A DNA stretch of 64,000 nt from Burkholderiales bacterium (lineage in GTDB: Bacteria; Pseudomonadota; Gammaproteobacteria; Burkholderiales; Burkholderiaceae_C), in NCBI GenBank assembly GCA_017307855.1, contig JAFKGD010000002.1, forward strand, positions 682,001-746,000, given 5' to 3'. How positions within the stretch are numbered: the first letter of the stretch is position 1; every line of letters starts with the position of its first letter. A program made the translations under genes and the position numbers. Shown piece after piece: positions 25,519-34,861 of this stretch. Under the pieces are notes generated by a model. That model saw only the letters and a list, made by a program, of their open reading frames with translations. It ran no database searches and was not told the DNA's origin.

Positions 25519-26031
25519 TCACTCGGCGGCGACGGCGGGCTTGGGCGCGCTGGCCAGCGCCTTCATCAGCGAGGGGTCCTGCAGCAGCTGGCGCACGAGG
25601 TCTTCGGCGCCGGCCTTGCCGTCCATGTAGGTCTGCAGGTTGGCCAGTTGCGTGCGGGCCTCCAGCAGCTGGCGCAGCGCATCGACGTTGCGGGCCACGG
25701 CAGCGGGGCTGAAGTCCTCCATGCTGCGAAACGAGATGTCGACCATCACCTGCCCTTCGCCCGAGAGCGTGTTGGGCACGCTGAAGGCCACGCGCGGCGA
25801 GATGGCCTTCATGCGCTCGTCGAAGTTGTCCACGTCGATGTCGAGGAACTGGCGTTCGGCCACGGGCGGCAGCGGCTGGACCGGCTTGCCCGACAGGTCG
25901 GCCATCACGCCCATCACGAAGGGCAGCTCGACTTTCTTCTCGCTTCCGTAGAGCTCGACGTCGTATTCGATCTGCACGCGGGGCGCGCGGTTGCGCGCGA
26001 TGAATTTCTGGCTGCTGCTGTTGTCGCTCAT
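25519..26031 (-). CDS. tssB: T6SS sheath small subunit TssB
   Basis: A 170-aa TssB (ImpB/VipA), partner of TssC in the sheath. Recognised by QKFIARNRAPRVQIEYDVE at the N-terminus, ELPFVMGVMADLSG, RQFLDIDVDNFDERMKAI and the C-terminal helix DLVRQLLQDPSLMKAL. ATG at 26031 overlaps the clpV stop (ATGA), the same coupling used through the rest of the operon. A much longer frame covering it from 28821 runs antisense to nothing real and is out of frame with clpV. Confidence 0.96.
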   Translation of the reverse strand: MSDNSSSQKFIARNRAPRVQIEYDVELYGSEKKVELPFVMGVMADLSGKPVQPLPPVAERQFLDIDVDNFDERMKAISPRVAFSVPNTLSGEGQVMVDISFRSMEDFSPAAVARNVDALRQLLEARTQLANLQTYMDGKAGAEDLVRQLLQDPSLMKALASAPKPAVAAE

Positions 26032-28778
26032 GAGAGATCTCTCGCTTTCTGGTTGGAAGAAGGGTGGAAGACAAAAGGCGTGTGGCCGCCGGGGCCACAG
26101 GAGATGCGCACCGCCTGCGGCATCTGCCGCTCGTGCAGGTGGATGAGGCAGAGTTCGGCCAGCGGTGGCAGCAGGTGCTGCTCGATGTAGCTGCCCATGC
26201 GGCGCGCACCGGCATGCGCGGTGTCGCAGGCCTGCGCGATCTGCAGCGGCACGGTGTCGTCCCAGCTCAGGGCCACGCGGTGCTGCTGCGCCAGCCGGTC
26301 GGCCACGCGCTGCAGTTGCAGGCCGGCGATGCGCAGCTGGGCATCGGTGTCGAGCGGCCGGTAGGGCACCACCACCAGCCGGCCCAGGAAGGCGGCGGGG
26401 AAGACGCGCGACAGGTCGTCTTCCAGCGCCGCCAGCAGAGCCGGCGCCGGCGGCACGGCGCCCTGCGCATGCAGCCGTGCCACGGTGTCGGAGCCGGTGT
26501 TGCTGGTCAGCAGGATCAGCGTGTTGCGGAAGTCGATGCGCCGGCCTTCGCCGTCTTCCATCCAGCCCTTGTCGAACACCTGGTAGAACAGCTCGTGCAC
26601 GTCGGGGTGCGCCTTCTCGATCTCGTCGAGCAGCACGACGCTGTAGGGGCGGCGGCGCACCGCCTCGGTCAGCACCCCGCCTTCCCCATAGCCGACGTAG
26701 CCGGGTGGCGAGCCCTTGAGCGACGAGACGGTGTGCGCCTCCTGGTACTCGCTCATGTTGATGGTGACGATGCGCTGCTCGTCGCCATGCAGCGCCTGCG
26801 CCAGGGCCAGGGCGGTTTCGGTCTTGCCGACACCGGAAGAGCCGACGAGCAGGAACACACCCACCGGCTTTTCGGGCGCCGTGAGGCCCGCCTTGGCCGC
26901 GCGCACCCGCTGCGCGATGGTCGAGACTGCCGCCTGCTGGCCGATGACGCGGCGGGACAGCCGCTCTTCCAGCGCCAGCACGGCCTGCACCTCGTCGCTC
27001 ACCATCTGCCCGACGGGGATGCCGGTCCACTCGGCCACCACGCGGGCGACCACGGCCGCGTCCACCTCGGCGTGCACCCAGGGGGCGTCGCCCTGCGCCC
27101 GCTTGAGCGCGAGGGTGGCTGCGTGAAGCGCCTGTGACGCGCTGCCGCGGCCATCCGCGCAATCCGCCGCGATGGCCTCGGCGCCGTTGCTCGCGTCGGC
27201 GCGCGCATCGGCACGAGTTCCTGCATTGACTTCGCCCGCGACCCGGCGAGCGCGCAGGCTCAGCACCTCCGCGGCCAGTCGTGCCTGCTCTGCCCAATGG
27301 GCCTCGGCTGCGGACAGCTCGGTGTCGATGTCCTGGCGGCGTTGCGCGGCGGCGGCACGGCGCTCGGCCAGATCGTCCGTCGCCGCCAGGCCAAGGCCGG
27401 CCTCGGTGTCCAGCAGCTCGAGCTCGATGGCGGCCGCCGCCTGCCGCTGTTGCAGATGCCGCACGCGCGCTGGCGGCGCGTGCTGCGACAGGCCGACGCG
27501 CGCGCAGGCCGTGTCGAGCAGGCTGATCGCCTTGTCGGGCAGCTGCCGCGCGGGAATGTAGCGGTGCGAGAGCGTCACGGCCGCGCGCACGGCTTCGTCG
27601 AGCACGTCGACCTGGTGATGCGCGGCGAACGCGCCCACCAGCCCGCGCACCATCTCCGTGGCCGCGGCTTCGTCGGGCTCGGCGATCTGCAGCAGCTGGA
27701 AGCGGCGCGTGAGCGCGGGGTCTTTCTCGATGTGGCGCTTGAACTCGGCCCAGGTGGTGGCGCCGATGCTGCGCAGCCCGCCTCGTGCCAAGGCGGGCTT
27801 GAGCAGGTTGGCCGCATCGCCCGTGCCGTTCTGTCCACCCGCCCCGACGAGCGTGTGCACTTCGTCGATGAACAGGATCACCTGCTGCGCCGAGGCCTCG
27901 ATGTCGTGCAGCAGCCGCTTGAGCCGCGATTCGAACTCGCCACGCACGCCCGCGCCGGCCAGCATGGCGCCGACATCCAGCGAAAGCAGCCGCGCATCGC
28001 GCAGCGCAGGTGGCACGTCGCCAGCGGCAATGGCGATGGCCAGGCCTTCCACCACGGCGGTCTTGCCGACGCCGGCCTCGCCCGTCAGCAACGGGTTGTT
28101 CTGCCGCCGCCGCAGCAGGATGTCGATCAGCGTGCCGATTTCCTGCGTGCGGCCGAACACCGGGTCGAGCTGGCCGGCGCGGGCCCGGGCCGTCAGGTCC
28201 GTGCAGTAGCGCTCGAGCGCGCTGCCTGTATCCGCCGGCGCCGCAGGCATGGGGCCGGACTCCGGCGCCAGGGGCCCGGCAGCATCGGCGGCGGAGGCGG
28301 CGGCTTCGGGCGATGCGCTCAGCAACTCGTCGAAGCGCGCGATCAAGGGCTCGACGTCGATACGCGCCAACGCCGGCGAGACGCTCTCCGTCGCACGGCG
28401 CAACTCGGGGGTCTGCACCAGCGCGCACAGCAGCGCCGAGCTGCGCACGCGCGGCGCCCCGAGACGCAGGCTGGCGATCAGCCACGCCCGCTCGGTGGCA
28501 AGTTCGATGCGATGCGAGAAGTCGACGGATGACGACGCACCGGAGGGCAGGGCCGCAAGTGCGGCTGCGATGTCGCGGGTGACGATGTCGATGTCCACGC
28601 CAGCGGCCTTGAGCAGGCGATGCAGGTCGCTGTCGGCCGGGGCCAAGAGGTGGTGCAACCAGTGGGCCAGCTCCACATACGGGGTCCCGGTCAGCTTGGC
28701 GTGCGACGTGGCGGATTCCAGTGCCCGCAAGACCTGCGGATGCAGGCAGCCGAACAGGGCGCGGCGTGAAAGGTTCAT
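26028..28778 (-). CDS. clpV: T6SS sheath-recycling ATPase ClpV (TssH)
   Basis: A 916-aa ClpB/Hsp100-type AAA+ unfoldase that disassembles contracted TssBC sheaths. The N-terminal Clp repeat domain begins MNLSRRALFGCL, with TPYVELAHWLHHLL. The first AAA module has Walker A GEAGVGKT and Walker B ILFIDEVHTLVGAG. The second has GSSGVGKTETALALAQ and VVLLDEIEKAHPDV. ATG at 28778 fits the family start; an earlier in-frame ATG at 28847 would add an unrelated Cys/Arg-rich tail. It is the first gene of the minus-strand T6SS operon, so the main promoter should lie to its right, between 28779 and about 29200. Confidence 0.96.
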   Translation of the reverse strand: MNLSRRALFGCLHPQVLRALESATSHAKLTGTPYVELAHWLHHLLAPADSDLHRLLKAAGVDIDIVTRDIAAALAALPSGASSSVDFSHRIELATERAWLIASLRLGAPRVRSSALLCALVQTPELRRATESVSPALARIDVEPLIARFDELLSASPEAAASAADAAGPLAPESGPMPAAPADTGSALERYCTDLTARARAGQLDPVFGRTQEIGTLIDILLRRRQNNPLLTGEAGVGKTAVVEGLAIAIAAGDVPPALRDARLLSLDVGAMLAGAGVRGEFESRLKRLLHDIEASAQQVILFIDEVHTLVGAGGQNGTGDAANLLKPALARGGLRSIGATTWAEFKRHIEKDPALTRRFQLLQIAEPDEAAATEMVRGLVGAFAAHHQVDVLDEAVRAAVTLSHRYIPARQLPDKAISLLDTACARVGLSQHAPPARVRHLQQRQAAAAIELELLDTEAGLGLAATDDLAERRAAAAQRRQDIDTELSAAEAHWAEQARLAAEVLSLRARRVAGEVNAGTRADARADASNGAEAIAADCADGRGSASQALHAATLALKRAQGDAPWVHAEVDAAVVARVVAEWTGIPVGQMVSDEVQAVLALEERLSRRVIGQQAAVSTIAQRVRAAKAGLTAPEKPVGVFLLVGSSGVGKTETALALAQALHGDEQRIVTINMSEYQEAHTVSSLKGSPPGYVGYGEGGVLTEAVRRRPYSVVLLDEIEKAHPDVHELFYQVFDKGWMEDGEGRRIDFRNTLILLTSNTGSDTVARLHAQGAVPPAPALLAALEDDLSRVFPAAFLGRLVVVPYRPLDTDAQLRIAGLQLQRVADRLAQQHRVALSWDDTVPLQIAQACDTAHAGARRMGSYIEQHLLPPLAELCLIHLHERQMPQAVRISCGPGGHTPFVFHPSSNQKARDLS

Positions 28779-29410
28779 GACCGCGGTGCCCCCGCGTGCT
28801 GCGCGGCGGCGCGCGCTGCACTCACACGGGCAGGCCAGGCACGACACACCCGAGTGCGCGCATTGGCGACATGTTCACTTCGCATCGACTCCCTCTCCCT
28901 TCGCCTACAGGCCTTCGTTTTTTCGATGGCGTGCAAGCATGGAGAGATCCGTCGATGCAGTCACCCCTGTCAAATTTGGCAGGATTGACAGTGGACAGAG
29001 TTGAAGATTCGCACGCCCAACCCGTTCAGGTTGCGGATGGGCCGCTTGAAAGATCGCTGGCGACGATTCAGGAAAAGCAACGGACTTCGCGCGCTGACCG
29101 TCCCGCAATCCAACTTCTGAACACGTTGCGGATCTGCGACGCGAAGCAAAAAATAAATTCGCTTTAGCGAGGCAGCCGCCAGCCCGGCGGGGGTTTGCAG
29201 CCCCTCTGTGAGCCGTTGCCGCGCTTCGTGCGACAATGGCTCGTCCGCGACCGCCATTCAGTCGTGGAACCAGCGCCCTGCTGGGGGCCCAGGCAAACAC
29301 CGCCGGCCCGTCTCTCACAGACCCATCTGCCTTCGATTGGCCCGCAGCCCAGACATAAGCCGCGGAACAGGCCGATACCCGGCGCCCCGGTGCGGGCGCT
29401 TCAAATCTCG
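28779..29410. promoter_or_regulatory. Divergent intergenic region between clpV and rhlE
   Basis: This 632-base stretch has no convincing gene. It must carry the promoter of the T6SS operon (leftward) and of the helicase gene (rightward). The segment 29140-29165 is AT-rich (GCAAAAAATAAATTC) within otherwise GC-rich DNA. A weak rightward pair, TTGCGG at 29126 with AAAAAT at 29149, has the right spacing but poor match. I found no clear sigma-54 site and no palindromic operator for clpV. Short frames on both strands have no recognisable products. Confidence 0.4.
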
Positions 29411-31177
29411 ATGACTTTTGATGAATTGAACCTGGCTCCGGCCATCCTCAAGGCCGTGCACGAGCAAGGCTACGAGACTCCTACCCCCATTCAAGCGCAG
29501 GCCATCCCGGCGGTGCTCGAGGGCCATGACCTCCTCGCCGGCGCGCAGACCGGCACCGGCAAGACGGCCGCGTTCACGCTGCCGCTGCTGCACAAGCTCT
29601 CCAAGGGCTCGGGCAAGACCAACAAGTTCGGCAAGGACGGCATTGCCGCCCTGGTGCTGACGCCCACGCGTGAACTCGCCGCCCAGGTGGAAGAGTCGGT
29701 GCGCGAATACGGCAAGTACCTGCCGCTCAGCTCCACGGTGATCTTCGGCGGCGTGGGCATGAACCCGCAGATCGACCGCATCCGCCGTGGCGTCGACATC
29801 CTGGTGGCCACGCCGGGCCGCCTGCTCGACCTGCAGCAGCAGGGCCACCTCGACCTGTCCACGGTCGAGATCCTGGTGCTCGACGAGGCCGACCGCATGC
29901 TGGACATGGGCTTCATCCACGACGTGAAGAAGATCCTGGCCCTTGTGCCCAAGGAAAAGCAGAGCCTGCTGTTCTCGGCCACCTTCAGCGACGAGATCCG
30001 CGAGCTGGCGGGCGGTCTGCTGAAGAATCCGCAGAGCATCCAGGTCACGCCGCGCAACACCACGGTGCAGCGCATCACGCAGGTGGTGCACCCCGTGGGC
30101 CGTGCGAAGAAGAAGGCCCTGCTGGCCCACATCATCAAGGAACACGACTGGAGCCAGGTGCTGGTGTTCACGCGCACCAAGTTTGGCGCCAACAACGTGG
30201 CCGAGTACCTCACCAAGAATGGCATCACGGCCATGGCGCTGCACGGCAACAAGAGCCAGGGCGCCCGCACGCAGGCGCTGGCCGGCTTCAAAAGCGGCGA
30301 GATCCGCGCCCTGGTGGCCACCGACATCGCCGCACGCGGCATCGACATCGACGACCTGCCGCACGTCGTGAACTACGAGATTCCCAACGTTTCGGAAGAC
30401 TACGTGCACCGCATCGGCCGCACCGGCCGCGCGGGCAAGGAAGGCCAGGCCGTGAGCCTGGTATGCCTGGACGAGGAAGGCTTCATGCAGGAGATCGAGC
30501 GCTTCACCAAGCAGCAGATTCCCGTGCAGACCATCGAGGGATTCGGCCCCGACGAAGGTGAGCGTGCCGAGCCCATCGCGATGGGCCGCCAGACGCTGTG
30601 GGGCGGTGCCGGCAAGCCGCCCAGCCGCGAAGTGATGGCAGCGGCCGCCAAGGCTGCGCGCAGCGAGATGATGCAGCGCATCCGCGACAACAAGGCCGAA
30701 GGCGGTGGCCAGGGCCAGCGCCAGGGGCGCGGCGGTGCGACGACCGCCAATGGCGGCGGCAACGGTGGCGGCAATGCCGGCCGCAACGGCGGCGGACGGG
30801 GCGGCCGCGGGGGCCAGGCGGGCCGCGGCGGTCCGCAGCAGGCGCGCGCGCAGCAGCACGCCCCACGTGGCGGAGAGCAAGCTCGTGGCGGCGATCACGG
30901 CGGTTCGGGCCAGGGCCGTCAGCGCGTCAATATCGACGAGCAGCCGCCGCGCGCCAATGCGCACACGTCAAACAGCCCTTTCGTTCAGCGCGACGCGCCC
31001 ATGCATCGCGGCAATGGCGACGGCCAGCCTGATCCCCTGCGCACCAGCGTCGACAGCATGGGCGGCCGTGGCCGCCGTGGTGGCGGCGGCGGTGGTGGTG
31101 GTGGGCGGGGTCGCAACGGCGGCGGAGGTGGCGGCTACGGCGGCCAGCGCGGCCAGTCGCGCTCGTTCGGCCGCTGA
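29411..31177 (+). CDS. rhlE: DEAD-box RNA helicase, RhlE type
   Basis: A 588-aa ATP-dependent RNA helicase acting in ribosome assembly and RNA turnover. Motifs in order are the Q motif ([16 protein letters not shown], then TPTPIQ), motif [32 protein letters not shown], and HRIGRTGR in the second RecA domain. After residue about 410 comes a long low-complexity tail rich in Gly, Arg, Asn and Gln, ending in a poly-Gly/RGG stretch. Such tails bind RNA and can drive phase separation or membrane association. ATG at 29411 starts the Q motif; an upstream extension to 29195 is not supported. A strong terminator follows. Confidence 0.93.
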   Translation: MTFDELNLAPAILKAVHEQGYETPTPIQAQAIPAVLEGHDLLAGAQTGTGKTAAFTLPLLHKLSKGSGKTNKFGKDGIAALVLTPTRELAAQVEESVREYGKYLPLSSTVIFGGVGMNPQIDRIRRGVDILVATPGRLLDLQQQGHLDLSTVEILVLDEADRMLDMGFIHDVKKILALVPKEKQSLLFSATFSDEIRELAGGLLKNPQSIQVTPRNTTVQRITQVVHPVGRAKKKALLAHIIKEHDWSQVLVFTRTKFGANNVAEYLTKNGITAMALHGNKSQGARTQALAGFKSGEIRALVATDIAARGIDIDDLPHVVNYEIPNVSEDYVHRIGRTGRAGKEGQAVSLVCLDEEGFMQEIERFTKQQIPVQTIEGFGPDEGERAEPIAMGRQTLWGGAGKPPSREVMAAAAKAARSEMMQRIRDNKAEGGGQGQRQGRGGATTANGGGNGGGNAGRNGGGRGGRGGQAGRGGPQQARAQQHAPRGGEQARGGDHGGSGQGRQRVNIDEQPPRANAHTSNSPFVQRDAPMHRGNGDGQPDPLRTSVDSMGGRGRRGGGGGGGGGRGRNGGGGGGYGGQRGQSRSFGR

Positions 31178-31200
31178 ACGCAACGTCGCTCAGGCAGCAG

Positions 31201-31231
31201 AAAAGGCCCGGTTCTCACCGGGCCTTTTTTT
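31201..31231 (+). terminator. Rho-independent terminator of rhlE
   Basis: A perfect 7-bp stem, GGCCCGG (31205-31211) with CCGGGCC (31218-31224), closes a 6-base loop and is followed by seven T (31225-31231), 24 bases after the rhlE stop. On the opposite strand four T follow the stem (31201-31204), so it may also stop leftward transcription past the DUF2271 gene. Confidence 0.92.
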
Positions 31232-31277
31232 CTGGGGCGGGCGACGCGTGAACGCGCGCAGAAGCGCACCAGGGCGG

Positions 31278-31811
31278 TCAGGGCGCGACGCTGACGCTCA
31301 CGCGCTCCAGTTCATTCGAGCCGTCGACCCTTGCCGCATTGGGGCCGCCGCCCCAGTCGAACGGCACGCGCACCAGTTCACGGTTGCCCTGCTCGCGCGC
31401 GACCTCGACGGCGAGTTGATAGCGTCCGGCCGGCAGCCCGGCCAGCAGCGGATGACCGGCCGCGAAATGCAGCGTGTGCGTGCCGGCGGGCCGTGTCGCG
31501 CCGCTCACGCCGTCGATGGGCAGGGCAAGCCTGGCGCCATCCCCGCGCCACCATGTGCGCAGGTTGCGCAACCAGCCCCGGCCGAGGTTGTCGCGCAGCT
31601 TCATGTCGTACCAGACCGCGAGCGTGCCCACGCTGGCCCGGTCGGCGTCCTTCTCCACCCAGGCCGCGAGGTACGGGCGGTAGTAGGACGCCGTGTTCAG
31701 GGCCGGCAGCGTGACCTGCACCGTGAGCTCGGCCGCGGCCACGGGCGCGGCCAGGCACGACAGCGCCAGCACGGCCACGCCGTGGCGCAGCGTGGCTGCT
31801 TCAGTCGGCAT
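31278..31811 (-). CDS. DUF2271 family exported protein
   Basis: A 177-aa protein with a probable signal peptide (VAVLALSCLAAPVAAAEL) followed by one compact beta-sandwich: ALNTASYYRPYLAAWVEKDA, then LAVWYDMKLRDNLGRGWLRNLRTWWR and an HTLHFAAG strand. This layout matches DUF2271, a periplasmic family of unknown activity. These genes usually travel with TonB receptors and PepSY proteins of iron uptake. ATG at 31811 overlaps the end of the EF-hand gene by 11 bases, so the two are coupled. It is the last gene of the receptor operon. Confidence 0.8.
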   Translation of the reverse strand: MPTEAATLRHGVAVLALSCLAAPVAAAELTVQVTLPALNTASYYRPYLAAWVEKDADRASVGTLAVWYDMKLRDNLGRGWLRNLRTWWRGDGARLALPIDGVSGATRPAGTHTLHFAAGHPLLAGLPAGRYQLAVEVAREQGNRELVRVPFDWGGGPNAARVDGSNELERVSVSVAP

Positions 31812-32310
31812 CGTTTCGCGCCTCGCGCGGGCGCGGCGGATCGTTGCTGTCGACCCGGCCGTCGCCATTGGTGTCGGCAGCCTTGAAGGTCTTGTCGGCG
31901 ATGGCCTCGTCTTCGGCACGCGTGAACCTGCCGTCGCGCGCGCGGTTGACGATGGCGTAGCGCACCTTGGCCTGCTTGATGGAGTTCTCGTAGGCCGCAT
32001 CGGGCTGGCGGCCCTGGTCGAAGTACTGGCGCTTGAGGCGGCCTTCGAACTCGGCGACGTACTCGGCTTCGCTCAACACGCCGTCCTTGTTGGTGTCGGC
32101 ATCGCGGAAGCGCTGCAGGCGGATGGCGTCGTACTCGGCGCGCGTGACCACGCCGTCGCGGTTGGCGTCGTAGCTGCCCATGAAGGCGGTCTGCCCATGG
32201 CCGCCGGCAGGTGCCGCAGGGCCGGCCGCAGGCGCGCCGCCGCTGGCGCAGGCCGACAGCAGGGCTGCCATGGCGGCGGCCGCGAGGGCGCGGGTGGTGA
32301 ATGGATTCAT
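31801..32310 (-). CDS. EF-hand domain lipoprotein
   Basis: A 169-aa protein with a lipobox (LLSAC, Cys21) and then calcium-binding EF-hand loops. These are DANRDGVVTRAEYD, DTNKDGVLSEAEY, a degenerate NRARDGRFTRAED and DTNGDGRVDSND. It probably sits on the periplasmic side of a membrane and senses or is stabilised by calcium. It is 37 bases after the TonB receptor and overlaps the DUF2271 gene. The receptor/EF-hand/DUF2271 grouping recurs in Burkholderiales, suggesting a role in the uptake system, but no mechanism is known to me. Confidence 0.85.
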   Translation of the reverse strand: MNPFTTRALAAAAMAALLSACASGGAPAAGPAAPAGGHGQTAFMGSYDANRDGVVTRAEYDAIRLQRFRDADTNKDGVLSEAEYVAEFEGRLKRQYFDQGRQPDAAYENSIKQAKVRYAIVNRARDGRFTRAEDEAIADKTFKAADTNGDGRVDSNDPPRPREARNDAD

Positions 32311-32347
32311 GCGAGTGGTTCTCCGGTGGTGGGGTGGATGGCCGGCC

Positions 32348-34732
32348 TCAGAAGTCCACGGTCATGTTGACCGCGAACGTGCGACCGGGTGCGGTGGACA
32401 GCGCGATCTGGCGCTGGTCCTGTGCCGACGAGGGCTGCAGGCTGCGGGTGCTGCTGTAGGCCCAGTACTTCTTGTCTGCGAGGTTGTAGATGCCGGCCGA
32501 CAGGCGCATGTGCTTGCTCACGCGCCAGTAGCCGGCGAGGTCGAAGCGCGCGTAGCCGGGTACGTCGAAGAGCTGGGTGTCCGAATCGGCGAGCACGTCG
32601 CCGGGGTTATTGCCGAATCCCTGGCGATTGGTGGCCACCGCCTGCTTGCCGCGCACGAAGGTGCCGGTGAAGTTGAGGCCCCAGGCCTTGGCCGGCGCGT
32701 CGTAGCCCACGCCGACAATGGCCTTGGCCGGTTGCACCGAGTCGAGGTCGACGTCCTTGTCGCCCGCGTAGTAGGACTTCGACGTGCCCCGGCTGTAGCC
32801 GAAGGCCCAGGTGCTGTAGATGCCGCGCGCTGCCGGCGCCCAGACGCCGTGATCCAGGCGCGCGCTCAGCTCGGTGCCGTAGATGGTGGCCTGGTCGCGG
32901 TTGTCGGCCCGATACAGGATGGTCAGGGCAGACGGCACGTCGACGAACAGCTCGGGGTTGTTGGCGCGCGTGAAGCGCGTGTACGAGATGAAATCCTTGT
33001 AGCGCGTGTAGAAGACCGATCCGCTGAAGGTCACGCCCTCGGTGGGCGTTCCCTTGAGGCCGATGTCGAAGGCGTCGCTGGTCTCCTTCCTGAGGTTCTT
33101 GTTGCCCACCAGCGCGTAGGTGGGACCGCCGCCGTTCCAGTAGCCGAAGACCTCGCTGTTGGTGGGCGCGCGGCCGCCCCGCTTCCATTGGGCGTAGGCC
33201 GTCAATCGCGGCTGCACGTCGTAGAGCAGGCTGAGGCTCGGGCTCACGATGGTGCTGGCCGGGGCGTTGCCGTAGAGCTGCTCCAGTTGCGCTTGCGTCA
33301 GGCGGTTGTCGAAGCTGCCGGCGTTGCGGATGTCCGGGTCGATGCGGTCCACGCGCAGGCCCGGCACCACGGCGAAGCGCTTGCCGCCCAGCTGCCTCTC
33401 GATCGTGTCCTCGAAGAACACGCCGGCACGCCGCGTCAGCGTGTCGGGGAACGGCTGGCGCGTGGACGTATCCGTCGTGGACGAGAACGGATGCTCGTTG
33501 CGCGCCTCGGAATAGTTGACGCCGAACTTCAGCAGGTGGTGCGCCAGGCGCTTCTCGCCCACGCTGGAGAAGCCGACCTGCCGCGTGGTGTTGCGCGAGA
33601 CTTCGCGCGACACCGCGCCCGTGGCGGTCGATGTGGTGTCGGTGCGATCGTCCATCTCGGTACCCTGGAAGTACAGGCGTGTGCCCAGGCTGTCGAACCA
33701 GGCAGCGGCACCCGGCGTCCAGGTGTGCGTCACCGAGAGCGTGTCGCGGCTGGTGGTGGCGTCCTGCGACGAGAGCCCCGTGACGGCCGTCGCCGTGGTG
33801 TTCCAGGCCTCGAACACCGAATCGCTCTGCTTGCGGTACAGGTCGGCCGCCAGTTCGAACTTGTGCGCGCCGCTCAGGCGGTACGTGCCCTTGAGCAGCA
33901 GCGCGTCGGAATGCCAGTCGTCCGGATAGCTTTCGATGGCGCTGTTGTTGCGCGTGGCCTCGCCGTCACGGCGCACGTACGACAGCAGCAGGCCGAAGTC
34001 GCCCTGCAGGCCAGCCGCCGTGACGCCCTTGGTCCAGGCGCGGTTGCTGTCGCTGTAGCCCAGGCGGGCGCCGGCATAGAAGGGCTGGGTGGCGCTCACG
34101 AAGTCTTCGGGCGACTTGCTGCGGAAGCTCACTGCGCCGCCGATGCCGCCGGCCGTGCGCTGCGAGCTGGTGGTGCCCGACTGGATCTCGACCGACGAGT
34201 AGATGTCGGGATCGATGAAGTCCCGGCCCATGCCGAAGGTGCCGTCCTGCGCGCGGTTGGTCAGCGGCGCACGGCTGACGGCGTCGGGCATCTCGATGCC
34301 GTCGACGTCGAGCCCGATGCGGTTGCCTTCGATGCCGCGGATGTTGTAGCCCGTGGTGCCGCTGCGGTCGTAGCGGCTCGCGCCGCGCGTGGCGCCCTGC
34401 ACGGTTCCGGGGGCTTCCACCAGCGGCTGGTAGCGCATCACCTCGCCCATGCTGGTGGCGCCGGTCTTCTCGATGTCTTCCTGCGTGAGTCTTGCCGTGG
34501 CGCCGGCTTCACGCTGCTTCTCGCCGACCACCCGGATCTCGGGCAGCGCAGTGGCAGATGGATCCTGTGTGGCAGCGTTGTCCGCGGACACCTGCGCCAG
34601 CACGGCAGAGGACGTCAGCAGTGCCTGCGCGGCCAGTGCAATCGCGCCAGCACGGCGCAGGGAAGGATCACGAGAGGGAAGCGCCGGCGCGCGCGAAGCA
34701 CGCCCGGCCGGCCATGGGCCCAGCTGGTTCAT
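32348..34732 (-). CDS. TonB-dependent receptor, haemoglobin/transferrin type
   Basis: A 794-aa outer-membrane receptor. The long N-terminus ends in a signal peptide (AGAIALAAQALLTSSAVLAQ). A TonB box-like LPEIRVVGEK and a plug domain follow (GATSMGEVMRYQPLV, NIRGIEGNRIGLDVDGIEM). The 22-strand barrel ends YSSTRSLQPSSAQDQR... to VNMTVDF, with the terminal Phe needed for assembly. The plug pattern fits the haemoglobin/transferrin/lactoferrin receptor group, so the ligand is probably haem or another iron source. A Fur-box-like sequence lies 95 bases upstream. It leads an operon with the EF-hand and DUF2271 genes. Confidence 0.87.
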   Translation of the reverse strand: MNQLGPWPAGRASRAPALPSRDPSLRRAGAIALAAQALLTSSAVLAQVSADNAATQDPSATALPEIRVVGEKQREAGATARLTQEDIEKTGATSMGEVMRYQPLVEAPGTVQGATRGASRYDRSGTTGYNIRGIEGNRIGLDVDGIEMPDAVSRAPLTNRAQDGTFGMGRDFIDPDIYSSVEIQSGTTSSQRTAGGIGGAVSFRSKSPEDFVSATQPFYAGARLGYSDSNRAWTKGVTAAGLQGDFGLLLSYVRRDGEATRNNSAIESYPDDWHSDALLLKGTYRLSGAHKFELAADLYRKQSDSVFEAWNTTATAVTGLSSQDATTSRDTLSVTHTWTPGAAAWFDSLGTRLYFQGTEMDDRTDTTSTATGAVSREVSRNTTRQVGFSSVGEKRLAHHLLKFGVNYSEARNEHPFSSTTDTSTRQPFPDTLTRRAGVFFEDTIERQLGGKRFAVVPGLRVDRIDPDIRNAGSFDNRLTQAQLEQLYGNAPASTIVSPSLSLLYDVQPRLTAYAQWKRGGRAPTNSEVFGYWNGGGPTYALVGNKNLRKETSDAFDIGLKGTPTEGVTFSGSVFYTRYKDFISYTRFTRANNPELFVDVPSALTILYRADNRDQATIYGTELSARLDHGVWAPAARGIYSTWAFGYSRGTSKSYYAGDKDVDLDSVQPAKAIVGVGYDAPAKAWGLNFTGTFVRGKQAVATNRQGFGNNPGDVLADSDTQLFDVPGYARFDLAGYWRVSKHMRLSAGIYNLADKKYWAYSSTRSLQPSSAQDQRQIALSTAPGRTFAVNMTVDF

Positions 34733-34826
34733 TGAAGTTCACCCGAATGTTGGAGGCTGTCTGGCTGGACCAACCCCGACACGGGCGAACATCTAGCTAC
34801 TCAGGAAACTTTACGGCAACCCATGC

Positions 34827-34848
34827 AAATAGTAAAGATTCTCATTTA
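34827..34848 (-). promoter_or_regulatory. Putative Fur box before the TonB receptor
   Basis: Read on the minus strand, TAAATGAGAATCTTTACTAT closely resembles Fur boxes (consensus GATAATGATAATCATTATC). It sits in an AT-rich patch within the 129-base gap between the MFS stop and the receptor start, about 95 bases before the ATG. It predicts repression under iron-replete conditions. Confidence 0.6.
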
Positions 34849-34861
34849 GATTTTTTTGCCA

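Noticed and set aside
25519-28821. An 1100-codon minus-strand frame across clpV and tssB
   Set aside because: Only its last 170 codons are real (tssB). The upstream part is out of frame with clpV, whose AAA+ motifs are intact.
28779-29200. Sigma-54 promoter for the T6SS operon
   Set aside because: No TGGCAC-N5-TTGCA match on the minus strand. TTGGCAGGATTGACAG near 28976 is only a partial resemblance and points the wrong way.
28905-29318. Minus-strand 137-codon frame upstream of clpV
   Set aside because: No homology pattern, Arg/Ala-rich, no ribosome site, and it occupies the divergent promoter region.
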